A DNA stretch of 64,000 nucleotides from an uncultured Draconibacterium sp. (GTDB lineage Bacteria; Bacteroidota; Bacteroidia; Bacteroidales; Prolixibacteraceae): the NCBI RefSeq assembly GCF_913060805.1, contig NZ_CAJXTC010000004.1, positions 124,001-188,000 on the forward strand. Reading direction: 5' to 3'. The notes beneath the pieces are model-generated. The model saw only the letters and a list, made by a program, of their open reading frames with translations, did no database searches and was not told the origin of the DNA. The stretch's first letter is position 1. The number at the start of each line of letters is the position of its first letter. Positions 25,916 to 34,708 of this stretch are shown here, piece by piece. The translations under genes and the position numbers were made by a program.

Positions 25916-27865
25916 CTATTTCTTTTCAATAATAGCAGCCCAGCCACCACCGGGAGCCATTTTTACTTTTACAGTAGAATCCGCAGTTACTTCAACAGTT
26001 TCCTGTGCAAAGTCGGCAGCGTGTTTATCGGCGTTCAGTCCGTCTTTCCAAACTTTCATGGTGTACGTTCCTTCGCCAAGGAAATCGAGTTTCAACTCCA
26101 TTTCGCGCGGATCCCAGTCGGTTAAAGCACCCACATACCAGGTTTCGCCCGAGCGACGTGCAACAGCAATGTAGTCGCTAACTTTAGCTTCCAGCACTTT
26201 GGTTTCGTCCCAAACCGATGGAACTGCCGAAAGGAATTCCATACATTCCGGCTCGCGTAAATAGTTCGATGGATTATCGGCCAACATTTGCAGCGGGCTT
26301 TCGAAAACCGGGTACAAAGCCAACTGGTGGCAGCGTGTTCCCTGGCTCATTGGTTCGCTGAATACCGGATTGAAATTCAGTTTTGTTTTGTTGATCATCG
26401 CGCCCGGCGTGTAGTCCATCGGGCCGGCAACCATACGAATAAACGGTAAAGTTACATCATGCTCCGGATCGGGTAGATTCTCCCATTTCACGTTTTCCAG
26501 TCCTTTAACGCCTTCATACGAAATTACGTTCGGGTAAGCACGTCGCAAACCACTTGGTTTGTACGATCCGTGGAAATCAACCAACAATTCGTGCTCGGCA
26601 CATTTGCGGGCAATTTTCTCGTAAAAATTTACCATCCACTGGTCGTCGCGTTGCATAAAGTCCATTTTAATACCTTTTGCGCCCCACGCCTGAAACTGGT
26701 CGAGTGCTTCTTCCAGTTTGTCATCCATGGTTTTCCAAACTACCCAAAGAATCACATCAACATTTTTCTCTTTTCCGTAGTCGATTATCTCTTTAACATC
26801 CACATCTTTTTCCAGCTCCAGAATATCAGAAAGCACATACCAGCCTTCGTCCAGAATGATGTATTCCAAACCGTATTTCGAAGCAAAATCGATGTAATAC
26901 TTGTAAGTTTGGGTATTTACGCCGGCCACAAAATCAACACCATAAATGTTATTGGCATTCCACCAGTCCCATGCAACTTTCCCCGGCTTAATCCAGTCGG
27001 TGTTTTCCAGTCGGCACTCAGGAGCCAGTTTGTAAATCATTTCAGTTTCAATCAACTGACCATCGTTTTCGGTAACTACCATGGCACGCCACGGGAATTC
27101 GCGAGGACCGTTACACTCAGCAATGTAATCGGCGTATTTTGTTGGTTTTTCATCGCGGTCGCGCATCATTTCAGTTTCCAGCACAACTCCCGGATATTTT
27201 CCAATTAAAGCATATTGGTTATCATCGCTTCCACGTAAAAACATTCCCGGGTAATCCATCAGGTTCGACTCCGAAATGTAGGTTTTAATGCCGTTTCCAC
27301 AGTCAACCAGCAGTCCGGTAGATGCAAAACGATCGCTGCCAATATTCGACAGGGTTTCGCGTAGGTATTCGCGTTCCTGGTGCGTCATCATACTTTCTTC
27401 TTCCGGAAACCAAAGTTTGTTGTCGGCCGGAAACGTAAAAGTCGCCAGCTCGCTTTTCACTTTGTATTCGCCATCTTTATCCGACACCCAGCGGTAAGCT
27501 GCGCCATCGTCGTAAGCTCTGAATTGCAGCGCATAACCTTTAAACGTCAAGGTTAACTCTTTGTATTCGTCTTTTATCGTAGCACTTTTGCGTTGAACAA
27601 CCGGCGTAAGCACCTGCGAAACGCTGTTGGTTTTTGTTTTGCGCACTTTGGCGTCCACACCCCAAACAGTTCCATCGTACAATTCCATCGAAATCTGCGA
27701 CGGCGCAACAATTGTAGTTCCATTTAAAAACACCGAGTAGGTAACCGTTTCGTCAACATTCACCTTTACCTGTATCTTTCCCGATGGAGATTCAACCGAA
27801 TATTCCTTGGCCGAAAGGGAGAAAGCAAGGCCAACTATGGCAATCAATAGAAATAATCTTTTCAT
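25916..27865 (-). CDS. Glycoside hydrolase family 97 enzyme
   Basis: 649 aa, standard GH97 length. Signal peptide MKRLFLLIAIVGLAFSLSAK; N-terminal beta-sandwich (SPSGKIQVKVNVDETVTYSV), a TIM barrel with DEGWYVLSDILELEKD, VILWVVWKTM, GIKMDFMQRDDQWM, and a C-terminal beta domain. GH97 enzymes cleave alpha-glucosides or alpha-galactosides in the periplasm. Asp402 in KMDFM matches the position of the nucleophile of the retaining subgroup, so a retaining alpha-galactosidase-like activity is the better guess (inferred). No SusC/SusD neighbours, so not in a classical PUL. Confidence 0.92.
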   Translation of the reverse strand: MKRLFLLIAIVGLAFSLSAKEYSVESPSGKIQVKVNVDETVTYSVFLNGTTIVAPSQISMELYDGTVWGVDAKVRKTKTNSVSQVLTPVVQRKSATIKDEYKELTLTFKGYALQFRAYDDGAAYRWVSDKDGEYKVKSELATFTFPADNKLWFPEEESMMTHQEREYLRETLSNIGSDRFASTGLLVDCGNGIKTYISESNLMDYPGMFLRGSDDNQYALIGKYPGVVLETEMMRDRDEKPTKYADYIAECNGPREFPWRAMVVTENDGQLIETEMIYKLAPECRLENTDWIKPGKVAWDWWNANNIYGVDFVAGVNTQTYKYYIDFASKYGLEYIILDEGWYVLSDILELEKDVDVKEIIDYGKEKNVDVILWVVWKTMDDKLEEALDQFQAWGAKGIKMDFMQRDDQWMVNFYEKIARKCAEHELLVDFHGSYKPSGLRRAYPNVISYEGVKGLENVKWENLPDPEHDVTLPFIRMVAGPMDYTPGAMINKTKLNFNPVFSEPMSQGTRCHQLALYPVFESPLQMLADNPSNYLREPECMEFLSAVPSVWDETKVLEAKVSDYIAVARRSGETWYVGALTDWDPREMELKLDFLGEGTYTMKVWKDGLNADKHAADFAQETVEVTADSTVKVKMAPGGGWAAIIEKK

Positions 27866-28006
27866 ATCAGATAGTTTTTGAATTTTTGCTCCGAAAGTAC
27901 AAATAAATTGATGCCTGAAGCTTATACATATGTTCTGTTTATTATTAAAGAAGATGCAAAAAAATGATTTTATACCTATCTTACAGTGAATTTTAAAGTT
28001 TAGGTT

Positions 28007-28735
28007 ATGAAGAATATAGTTACATTACTGATAATGTTGGTTTTTGTTGTTTTTGCGCAAGCTCAGGAATTTGAGAAGGATGTTTTCGCTACTTCGGAAG
28101 GCGATTTGGAAATAACTTTTATTGCGCACGGAACACTAATGATGGAGTTTAATGGAAAAGTGATTCATATTGATCCGGTGTCGTGGTATGCCGATTATGC
28201 AATGATGCCGAAAGCCGATCTGATTTTGATAACGCACGAGCATGGCGACCATTTAGATGCCAAAGCGCTGGATGCCGTTAAAAAGGACGGAACCGAACTG
28301 GTACTCACTAAAACCTGCAACGAACAATACGCCGGAACTAAAGTACTGAGCAATGGCGAATCGGGAACTTTTGCAGGAATTAAAGTTGATGCAGTGCCTG
28401 CTTACAATATTAAAAACGAACGCGAACCGGGAAAACCCTTCCATCCTAAAGGAGTTGGTAATGGTTATGTGTTGCACTTTGGCGATAAAAAAGTTTACGT
28501 TGCCGGCGATACCGAAAATATTCCGGAAATGGCTGAATTGAAAGATATCGATGTGGCCTTTCTGCCAATGAACTTACCTTACACCATGACTCCTGAAATG
28601 GTGGCCGACGCTACCAAAATGTTTCAGCCAAAAGTTCTTTATCCCTACCATTTCGGAGAAACAAATACCGACGAGCTGGCTGAATTATTAAAAAATCAAA
28701 ACAAAACTGAATTAAGGATTCGAAACTTAAAATAA
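28007..28735 (+). CDS. Exported MBL-fold metal-dependent hydrolase
   Basis: 242 aa with signal peptide (MKNIVTLLIMLVFVVFAQAQ). Metallo-beta-lactamase motif THEHGDH (His77, His79, Asp81, His82), followed by VYVAGDTE and YPYHFGET, matching the UlaG/RomA-like L-ascorbate-6-phosphate lactonase-type branch. It hydrolyses an unknown substrate in the periplasm. The next plus-strand gene, a rhodanese, is 128 bases downstream; whether they are functionally linked (ETHE1-rhodanese style) is not shown by sequence, since this is not the ETHE1 subtype. Confidence 0.85.
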   Translation: MKNIVTLLIMLVFVVFAQAQEFEKDVFATSEGDLEITFIAHGTLMMEFNGKVIHIDPVSWYADYAMMPKADLILITHEHGDHLDAKALDAVKKDGTELVLTKTCNEQYAGTKVLSNGESGTFAGIKVDAVPAYNIKNEREPGKPFHPKGVGNGYVLHFGDKKVYVAGDTENIPEMAELKDIDVAFLPMNLPYTMTPEMVADATKMFQPKVLYPYHFGETNTDELAELLKNQNKTELRIRNLK

Positions 28736-28862
28736 GGCCGATTTTCTTTATACCTTCAATGTTCGAAATTGTTTTTGAGCAAACACAATTGTGCGTTTCT
28801 GAAATAGAGGAGCGCAATTGTTAATTGTTCGCATCGGGTACTATTTTAAAATCTTTGATATT

Positions 28863-29342
28863 ATGAAGAAAATTGGAGTTATCATCTTATTGATGGTAGG
28901 GATGGTTTCTGTGCTTTCGGCCCAGGAAACCAAGGTTTACAGCGGATATAAAGAATTGGTTGCTGCAACAAAGCAGGAAATTACTACCGTTGACACGGAA
29001 GGATTTCATGAAAAATATGTGGAGGGGCTGAAGAGCCGTGACGCTGATTATATTTTAATCGACGTGCGCACAAAAGATGAGTACCAGGCCGGTCATATTC
29101 CGGGAGCTTATTTGGTGCAACGAGGTGTGCTGGAATCGCACATTGAAAAGGAAGCGGTTTGGGAAGGTTTTCGTCATGCAGTGCCTAAAAAAACGGATAC
29201 TATAATTTTATATTGCCGCAGTGGAAGTCGCTCGGCGCTGGCAACAAAAACGCTGATGACACTGGGTTATAAAAATGTTTATTCGTTAGAGGGTGGTTGG
29301 AATGCCTGGCACGAAGCTTATCCGAAACTGGAGCGGTACTAA
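28863..29342 (+). CDS. Single-domain periplasmic rhodanese
   Basis: 159 aa from ATG 28863, chosen because a clean signal peptide follows (MKKIGVIILLMVGMVSVLSA). Rhodanese fold: ILIDVRTKDEYQAGHIPGAY, active-site loop LYCRSGSRSA with Cys118, and YKNVYSLEGGWNAWHEAYP. It transfers sulfane sulfur via a cysteine persulfide. First of six rhodanese-like genes in the next 14 kb. Confidence 0.92.
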   Translation: MKKIGVIILLMVGMVSVLSAQETKVYSGYKELVAATKQEITTVDTEGFHEKYVEGLKSRDADYILIDVRTKDEYQAGHIPGAYLVQRGVLESHIEKEAVWEGFRHAVPKKTDTIILYCRSGSRSALATKTLMTLGYKNVYSLEGGWNAWHEAYPKLERY

Positions 29343-29410
29343 AACACATAATCCTTCCTGCCCATACAATTGTATCGGCACTGAAGCTTATTGGTAATCT
29401 TCTTTCTTTT

Positions 29411-29611
29411 TTAATGCTTCTTGCATCCACGAGCTACACAAATGGTGGTGGCGGTAAGGCCAATTATTGCAAACACAATTAATGCGGTATAAAATACAGC
29501 AGATGTTAAATTGGCACAGCAAGACAGGAAGCCAAGAAGGATGGTAACGAAGAATCCCAGAATTCCCCAAAGACCCAAATTGTAGCAGATTAATGTTACT
29601 ATTTTATTCAT
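29411..29611 (-). CDS. Small two-helix membrane protein, unrecognised
   Basis: 66 aa. Two hydrophobic helices (LGLWGILGFFVTILLGFLSC and AVFYTALIVFAIIGLTAT) and four cysteines, ending CVARGCKKH. Plausible coding character and A-rich spacing before the ATG support it; no family is recognised. It lies alone between a rhodanese and a Crp/Fnr gene on the opposite strand. Confidence 0.5.
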   Translation of the reverse strand: MNKIVTLICYNLGLWGILGFFVTILLGFLSCCANLTSAVFYTALIVFAIIGLTATTICVARGCKKH

Positions 29612-29719
29612 GGTATAAAGTTTTTACAATTATACGACCAATAAAGAGCATTGGTTCATTAAACATTGTGAAATAAATCTCGTATACTTGTGATATAAAT
29701 TACACCAAAGAACTATTCC

Positions 29720-30412
29720 ATGAACCTGTCGACCAATAGTTGTGTTAATTGCACCCTAAAATCGAAGCCTTTCTCAGTACTCGAAAACAGTGAGTTAAGT
29801 GCGCTTGGCGAAGAGTGTTCGATTATTGAATACGAAAAGGGCGAACTTATTTTTAAGGAGGGTGGACCGGTTCAACATATCATTTATTTGCGGGAAGGAT
29901 TTGTAAAACTCGTAAAAAAGGGAGCCGGCGGAAAGGATTTTATCTTGAGCGTTTCAAAACGGGGATCTTACCTTGGTCTTCAGAATCTTGATAACAAGAC
30001 AAAAACGAATTATTACTCGGCCATTGCATTGGCCAAATCGGAAGTTTGTTACATCGACCGCGATCATTTTCGGGCCTTGCTGAAAAGTAATGGCGAATTT
30101 GCCTTGAAGGTTTTATCAACAGTTTTTGAAGATGAAATGAATTATTTCGATCGTTTAGTAAAGAACGTGCAACAGCAGTTACCCGGCCGACTGGCCAACA
30201 CCATTAGTTATTTTGCCAATGAAGTGTATGGCGAAAATCCTTTTACATTGCATCTCACACAAACCGAAATTGCTGCCCTGGTTGGTACTTCGCGCGAGAG
30301 TGTATCGCGGATTTTAAAAGAATTTCAGGACATGGGAATTATAGCACTGAAACACAATGTGCTTACCATTTTGAACGAAAATAAACTGGAGGAAATTAAG
30401 CAAAAAGGTTAA
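29720..30412 (+). CDS. Crp/Fnr family transcriptional regulator (plus strand)
   Basis: 230 aa. N-terminal SCVNCTLKSKPF cysteine pair, cyclic-nucleotide-binding-like barrel (about 20-130; EYEKGELIFKEGGPVQHIIY), dimerisation helix and a helix-turn-helix LTQTEIAALVGTSRESVSRI. The recognition helix carries E..SR as in FNR (E209, S212, R213 in E. coli), which favours TTGAT half-sites. Converges with the next regulator and their stops overlap by 4 bases. Probably senses redox or nitrosative conditions; effector not shown. Confidence 0.9.
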   Translation: MNLSTNSCVNCTLKSKPFSVLENSELSALGEECSIIEYEKGELIFKEGGPVQHIIYLREGFVKLVKKGAGGKDFILSVSKRGSYLGLQNLDNKTKTNYYSAIALAKSEVCYIDRDHFRALLKSNGEFALKVLSTVFEDEMNYFDRLVKNVQQQLPGRLANTISYFANEVYGENPFTLHLTQTEIAALVGTSRESVSRILKEFQDMGIIALKHNVLTILNENKLEEIKQKG

Positions 30413-31107
30413 CCTACCTGGCTGAGGTGGCGCACCCTATCGAAATCAAGAATAGTAAATTCCTTCCCTTTTACATCAATTATTTTTTCAGAAACAAAAT
30501 CTTTGATAACCCGCGATAGACTTTCCTGCGACATGTTGGTAATCGCTGCCATGTCTTTTTTACTGATTGGGATATCGAATTTTTTTCGTTTAAATAACCG
30601 CAGGCTGAAACATAAAAGCAAATCGGCAAATCTACCGTGCAATTGTTTCAAGGTTAAACAAGCCATTCGGTTGTATGAGAACAACGACTCATCATTTAAA
30701 TGGTGCAGAATGCTTGCGCTGAATGTGGCATTCTGATGAATAAACGAATCAATTGAGTTTATATCGTGAAGGCAAACACTGGTATCAGTATATGCTTTTA
30801 CGGAGTAAGGATAAATATTCTTTGAATAGAGTGCCTGCAAGCCTAATAACTTACCCCGGTTTTCAACCGAAAGTATCAATTCATCATTGGCATGTTCGCG
30901 GTAAACTTTCACCAAGCCACTTTTAATATAAATGATATGTGCTGCCAAAGCTCCTTGCTTTGCAATGATTTCTCCTTTTTTGAAATTTACTTCAACCCGG
31001 TTGCGGTTAATTTGAATCAACTCTTCGTTCGTAAGTTTCTTAAAAGGGGCTGACATGCATTTACATCCAACGCATTTTTCCAATTTGTTTAATGGCATAG
31101 TTATCAA
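30409..31107 (-). CDS. Crp/Fnr family transcriptional regulator (minus strand)
   Basis: 232 aa (an ATG 9 bases in, at 31098, is an alternative start). N-terminus has CVGCKCMSAPFKKL, three closely spaced cysteines; the barrel has FKKGEIIAKQGALAAHIIY, and the HTH is ISKKDMAAITNMSQESLSRV, again with E..SR. Divergent from the rhodanese-porin operon, with a consensus FNR palindrome between them (31168-31187), so it is the best candidate regulator of that operon and perhaps of itself. Confidence 0.9.
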   Translation of the reverse strand: MITMPLNKLEKCVGCKCMSAPFKKLTNEELIQINRNRVEVNFKKGEIIAKQGALAAHIIYIKSGLVKVYREHANDELILSVENRGKLLGLQALYSKNIYPYSVKAYTDTSVCLHDINSIDSFIHQNATFSASILHHLNDESLFSYNRMACLTLKQLHGRFADLLLCFSLRLFKRKKFDIPISKKDMAAITNMSQESLSRVIKDFVSEKIIDVKGKEFTILDFDRVRHLSQVG

Positions 31108-31167
31108 AGTTAGTAAGGGTGGCTAATATAGTTAAAAAGTTAATAGTTAATAAGTAAGTCAATCATG

Positions 31168-31187
31168 TATTTGATTTAAATCAAATA
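31168..31187. promoter_or_regulatory. FNR-type operator palindrome
   Basis: TTGATTTAAATCAA (31171-31184) fits TTGAT-N4-ATCAA exactly; the perfect palindrome extends to 20 bp. It lies 61 bases upstream of one Crp/Fnr start and about 80 bases before a -7 element at 31262 on the other strand. Confidence 0.7.
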
Positions 31188-31261
31188 GGCTACTGACCAC
31201 AATATGAATCCCTTTTGAGGCGGTGATAGCCCGGTTTTTCAGTTCGTATATGCAGCCCTGT

Positions 31262-31269
31262 TACTTTTG
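31262..31269 (+). promoter_or_regulatory. Promoter -7 element before the rhodanese-porin operon
   Basis: TACTTTTG matches TAnnTTTG; no good -33 TTG, consistent with need for an activator such as Crp/Fnr bound upstream at 31168-31187. Confidence 0.5.
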
Positions 31270-31309
31270 AAATGTTGATTAACTAATCGAATTTAAATTT
31301 TAAAAGGAC

Positions 31310-31573
31310 ATGGGAAAGGCATTCATTCTGCTGATGTTGGGTATTGTTGTATGGCTTAGTGAGAGCGGTTTGAACTACCGGAAGTCCACAACAAAAGGCA
31401 TCAAACAGATATTGAACCTAATTCTCAAAATTACATTCAACCACAACTTATTAAAAGCGGAACTCGCCGGAGCAGGCAGGTTCCCAAACCGTTTTGCAAA
31501 AATTAATCTAGTAAAAACCGGAATCGATTACATGCTTCAGATGCAGAACCAACCGGTGGATGCTAATACTTGA
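31310..31573 (+). CDS. Hypothetical small protein, doubtful
   Basis: 87 aa, hydrophobic N-terminus (AFILLMLGIVVWLSESGL), then basic and unpatterned. AAAAGGAC precedes the ATG at a suitable distance and the frame ends 23 bases before the rhodanese lipoprotein, so it could be a leader gene of that operon. No family recognised and composition is unremarkable; may be a chance frame in the leader. Confidence 0.35.
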   Translation: MGKAFILLMLGIVVWLSESGLNYRKSTTKGIKQILNLILKITFNHNLLKAELAGAGRFPNRFAKINLVKTGIDYMLQMQNQPVDANT

Positions 31574-31596
31574 CAATAACCTAAAATTTTATTACG

Positions 31597-32586
31597 ATGA
31601 AAAAGTACATTTTTTACACCTTATTACTTGCAGTTTTTGCTTCTGTCACATTTACCGGATGTAAATATGAAGAAGAAGAATGTGATTGTTCAGGCACCGA
31701 ACCGGAAGCTTATGAAACGCTGACCACTTACCTGAAATCTATTGATATGGATATAAACCATGTATTATCAAATGCTGCTGGTCAGAAGTTTGTAATGGCA
31801 GCACCTGTTGATGGTGATCTTTCTTCAAAGTGGATCATGGATATTCGTGGGGCCGATGATTTTGCTGCTGCACATATTGAAGGTGCAAACAACGTTGCTT
31901 TTGGCGATATTTTAACGGCAGCCGAAAGTGCTGATAAACCAATTTTGGTGGTTTGTTATACCGGACAAACTGCTTGTTATGCTACTTCGTTACTTCGCCT
32001 TTACGGTTATGAAGATACGCAAGCGCTAAAATGGGGAATGAGCGGTTGGAACACGAATTTCGACAAATGGACACCAAACTGTAAAACGCTTGATGATGCC
32101 AATAACTGGACAAACAGCGAAACTACTGCCGGAAGTTTTGATGCTCCTGCATGGACAAGTACATCGACAAATGGTGCCGATATTCTTGCTGAAAGAGTTG
32201 AAGAAGTAGTTGCCGCAGGATTTAAAACAGCAAAGGGTGCTGATGTTTTAGCCAGCACCGGTGATTACTACGTAAATAACTATTTCTCGGCTGAACACTA
32301 CACAGGTTTTGGTCATGTAGATGGCGCTGTTAGAATCAATCCATTGTTAATCGACGATTGCAGTAAACTTGATCCGGATGGAAAAGTTGTAACCTATTGC
32401 TACACCGGACAAACTTCAGCAGTTATTACCGCCTACTTAAATGTGCTCGGTTTTGATGCTTACAGTCTTCTTTTCGGCATGAATGGTTTGAGTCATTCAA
32501 ATTCATTCTGGGATGCAGGTGGCGTAACAAATCACTGGGGTTATGATTCAAATCCTAAGGATCTGCCTACAGTATCATCTAACTAA
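31597..32586 (+). CDS. Double-rhodanese lipoprotein
   Basis: 329 aa. Lipobox FTGC with Cys22. Two rhodanese domains, each with an active-site Cys: Cys120 in VVCYTGQTACYA and Cys268 in TYCYTGQTSAVI; IMDIRGADDFAAAHIEGANN marks domain one. Anchored in the envelope, it likely moves sulfane sulfur between extracellular or periplasmic donors and acceptors. First solid gene of an operon with a porin and a second double rhodanese; paralogous to the gene at 40691. Confidence 0.9.
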   Translation: MKKYIFYTLLLAVFASVTFTGCKYEEEECDCSGTEPEAYETLTTYLKSIDMDINHVLSNAAGQKFVMAAPVDGDLSSKWIMDIRGADDFAAAHIEGANNVAFGDILTAAESADKPILVVCYTGQTACYATSLLRLYGYEDTQALKWGMSGWNTNFDKWTPNCKTLDDANNWTNSETTAGSFDAPAWTSTSTNGADILAERVEEVVAAGFKTAKGADVLASTGDYYVNNYFSAEHYTGFGHVDGAVRINPLLIDDCSKLDPDGKVVTYCYTGQTSAVITAYLNVLGFDAYSLLFGMNGLSHSNSFWDAGGVTNHWGYDSNPKDLPTVSSN

Positions 32587-32651
32587 AAGTGTTGGAGTGG
32601 GAAACTGTTTTTACAGTCCGCTCTGTTTATTATCAATTTAAACATCAGATT

Positions 32652-33695
32652 ATGTTACGCAAAATATTATTTATACTATCAGCAGCCTTTTTGTTGGGTT
32701 ACAATGCCCAGGCTCAGGGTTGTTCCGAGCCCACGTCGGATGAAGGTGTCGCAGTTTTCGGATACCTGCAGGCGCAATACGACTATGAATTTGCCGAAGG
32801 CGACAATATGAACACTTTTGGTTTTAACCGTGCACGCCTTGGCGTTATGGGAAATATTCCATACGACTTTACTTACTACGTTTTGGTAGAAACAAGTCCT
32901 TTTAAAAAGGATGGACCAAAAGCGTATTTGCTCGATGCATTTATTACCTACAAACGTTTTTCGTTTGCAAAGGTGAGTTTGGGCTCCTTCAAATCTCCGT
33001 TCGGACAAGAATTGGGAACGCCTTGCCACTCGCTGTATACAATTAATCGATCAAAGTTTATCAACGAACTTACGGCGCCCGATCGCGATATGGGGTTGAT
33101 GGTACTTGGGGGATCGGATACTACTTTAATACAATATTCTGTTGCGGTGATGAACGGAACAGGGCTTTTGGTTAAGGATGCCGATAAATACAAAGACGTA
33201 GTGGGAAGAGTGTTGGTTCAGCCAACCGACTGGATGCATGTTGGTGGTAGTTTCCGTTTCGGAAAAGCAACAAGCCAGGATGAAACAGTTACCGAACCCG
33301 ACGAAAGAACCCGATTGGGAGCTGAGTTTGAAGTAGACAAATATGGTTTTCTTGTACAAGGTGAATACATCTGGGCCGAAGACAAAGGATCGTACCTTGT
33401 TGGTGGCGGATGTGGCGGCGATCCTGAATTGGTGCAGGGTAGCGTAAAACGCGAAGGTTTGTCAATATTGGCACTTTACAACCTGACCTATAATTTTCAA
33501 CCACTTATTAAATACGAGAATTATAACAGCGATTTGAGTTTGGGAAATAACAACATGGAACACATTACAACTGTTGGTTTTAATTATTTCTTTAACGAAT
33601 GGACGCGTTTACAGGTGAATTACGAATACAAAGCTGAATGGGCCGGAGAAATTCCGAACGACATGATCATGGTTCAGCTACAAGTAAGATTCTAA
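32652..33695 (+). CDS. OprO/OprP-like outer-membrane porin
   Basis: 347 aa from ATG 32652, picked for its signal peptide (ILFILSAAFLLGYNAQA); the longer frame lacks one. Then GVAVFGYLQAQYDYEFAEGD, FNRARLGVMGNIPYDFTYYV and repeated beta strands ending VQLQVRF with terminal Phe, as in outer-membrane barrels. Phosphate-selective porin OprO/OprP family proteins take up small anions; here thiosulfate, sulfite or tetrathionate are possible. Sits between two rhodanese genes. Confidence 0.85.
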   Translation: MLRKILFILSAAFLLGYNAQAQGCSEPTSDEGVAVFGYLQAQYDYEFAEGDNMNTFGFNRARLGVMGNIPYDFTYYVLVETSPFKKDGPKAYLLDAFITYKRFSFAKVSLGSFKSPFGQELGTPCHSLYTINRSKFINELTAPDRDMGLMVLGGSDTTLIQYSVAVMNGTGLLVKDADKYKDVVGRVLVQPTDWMHVGGSFRFGKATSQDETVTEPDERTRLGAEFEVDKYGFLVQGEYIWAEDKGSYLVGGGCGGDPELVQGSVKREGLSILALYNLTYNFQPLIKYENYNSDLSLGNNNMEHITTVGFNYFFNEWTRLQVNYEYKAEWAGEIPNDMIMVQLQVRF

Positions 33696-33711
33696 TTTAA
33701 AAACACATATA

Positions 33712-34554
33712 ATGAAAATTAATAGATTATTTCTTTTAGGATTAGTGCTGTTAATGGCTTCTGCCGTTTCAGCCCAGGATTTGATCTCGGCTAATGAGCT
33801 CAAAAAGAATTTAAAAAATACTGATTACGTTATTGTAAATGCAGCGGCAAATCAGAAAATTTTTATCCGTGGCGCAATCGATCTTCCACACGGTACGCTT
33901 TGTAACGACGAACCTATTCGTAATGTTATTAAATCGCCGGAAGAAATGGCCGCCGAACTCGGAAACTATGGAGTATCGTCAGATAAAACCATTGTTGTTT
34001 ACGATGAGGGTTCGACAAAATATGCCGGTCGTATGTACTGGATGCTAAAGTATTTGGGAGCGCCAAATGTAAAAATGTTGGATGGTAACATTACCGGATG
34101 GAAAGCAACCCGCGGTCCAATTGGAACAGCTACAAAAGGTAAAAAGACCACATTTACTGCCAATGTTGATGAAAATCAACTGGCAACTATGGATGAGGTA
34201 AAAAAAGCGATTAGCAACCCATCGTACGTAATTGTTGATGCTCGTACACCTGAAGAATATGCCGGTACTGCAGAAACTGAACTGGCAAGACCAGGACATG
34301 TTCCAAGCGCTGTAAATGTGAATTACGAAACTTTAGCTGATGGCAAAAGTTTATTAAAATCGAACGAAGCACTTACTTCGATGTTTGAATCGAAGGGAAT
34401 TACCAAAGATAAAACCGTTATTGTGTACTGCGAAACCAGTGTACGTGCCGGAATTATTTATTTGGCATTAAAAGGTTTGGGTTATCCAAATGTAAAAGTA
34501 TACGATGGAGCATATTTGGAATGGCAATCTGTCGATTCTAACGAGATAGGTTAG
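33712..34554 (+). CDS. Periplasmic two-domain sulfurtransferase (TST/MPST-like)
   Basis: 280 aa. Signal peptide (LFLLGLVLLMASAVSAQ). Classic tandem rhodanese: the N-terminal domain has VVYDEGSTKYAGRMYWML with Asp98 where Cys would be, so it is structural; the C-terminal domain has Cys240 in VYCETSVRAGIIYL. This is the thiosulfate/3-mercaptopyruvate sulfurtransferase arrangement, with ET as loop residues not typical of either. Last gene of the operon, terminator at 34569. Confidence 0.88.
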   Translation: MKINRLFLLGLVLLMASAVSAQDLISANELKKNLKNTDYVIVNAAANQKIFIRGAIDLPHGTLCNDEPIRNVIKSPEEMAAELGNYGVSSDKTIVVYDEGSTKYAGRMYWMLKYLGAPNVKMLDGNITGWKATRGPIGTATKGKKTTFTANVDENQLATMDEVKKAISNPSYVIVDARTPEEYAGTAETELARPGHVPSAVNVNYETLADGKSLLKSNEALTSMFESKGITKDKTVIVYCETSVRAGIIYLALKGLGYPNVKVYDGAYLEWQSVDSNEIG

Positions 34555-34568
34555 CCTTTCGCATGTCC

Positions 34569-34605
34569 TGAGCGCCGCAGGTATTCACCGGGCGCTCATT
34601 TTTTT
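34569..34605 (+). terminator. Terminator of the rhodanese-porin operon
   Basis: TGAGCGCC (34569-34576) pairs with GGCGCTCA (34591-34598), inner GGT/ACC, then T run. Confidence 0.85.
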
Positions 34606-34651
34606 ATTAAAATAAAGGCTGGCTCACAGCTAATATTTATAACGTAGAATC

Positions 34652-34690
34652 ATAAAAAAAACCGCTAACCAATTTCCGGTTAGCGGTTTT
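34652..34690 (-). terminator. Terminator downstream of the collagen-like lipoprotein
   Basis: AAAACCGCTAACC (34658-34670) and GGTTAGCGGTTTT (34678-34690) around a 7-base loop; T run on the minus strand. Could work both ways. Confidence 0.85.
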
Positions 34691-34708
34691 GAAATATATA
34701 ATCATTAA

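Noticed and set aside
26570-27208. 212-codon plus-strand frame
   Set aside because: Lies antisense to the well-conserved GH97 gene and has no recognisable motif; a shadow frame.
31277-31292. TTGATTAACTAATCGAA as a second FNR box
   Set aside because: Half-site spacing is off by one and the right half is imperfect; it lies downstream of the -7 element.
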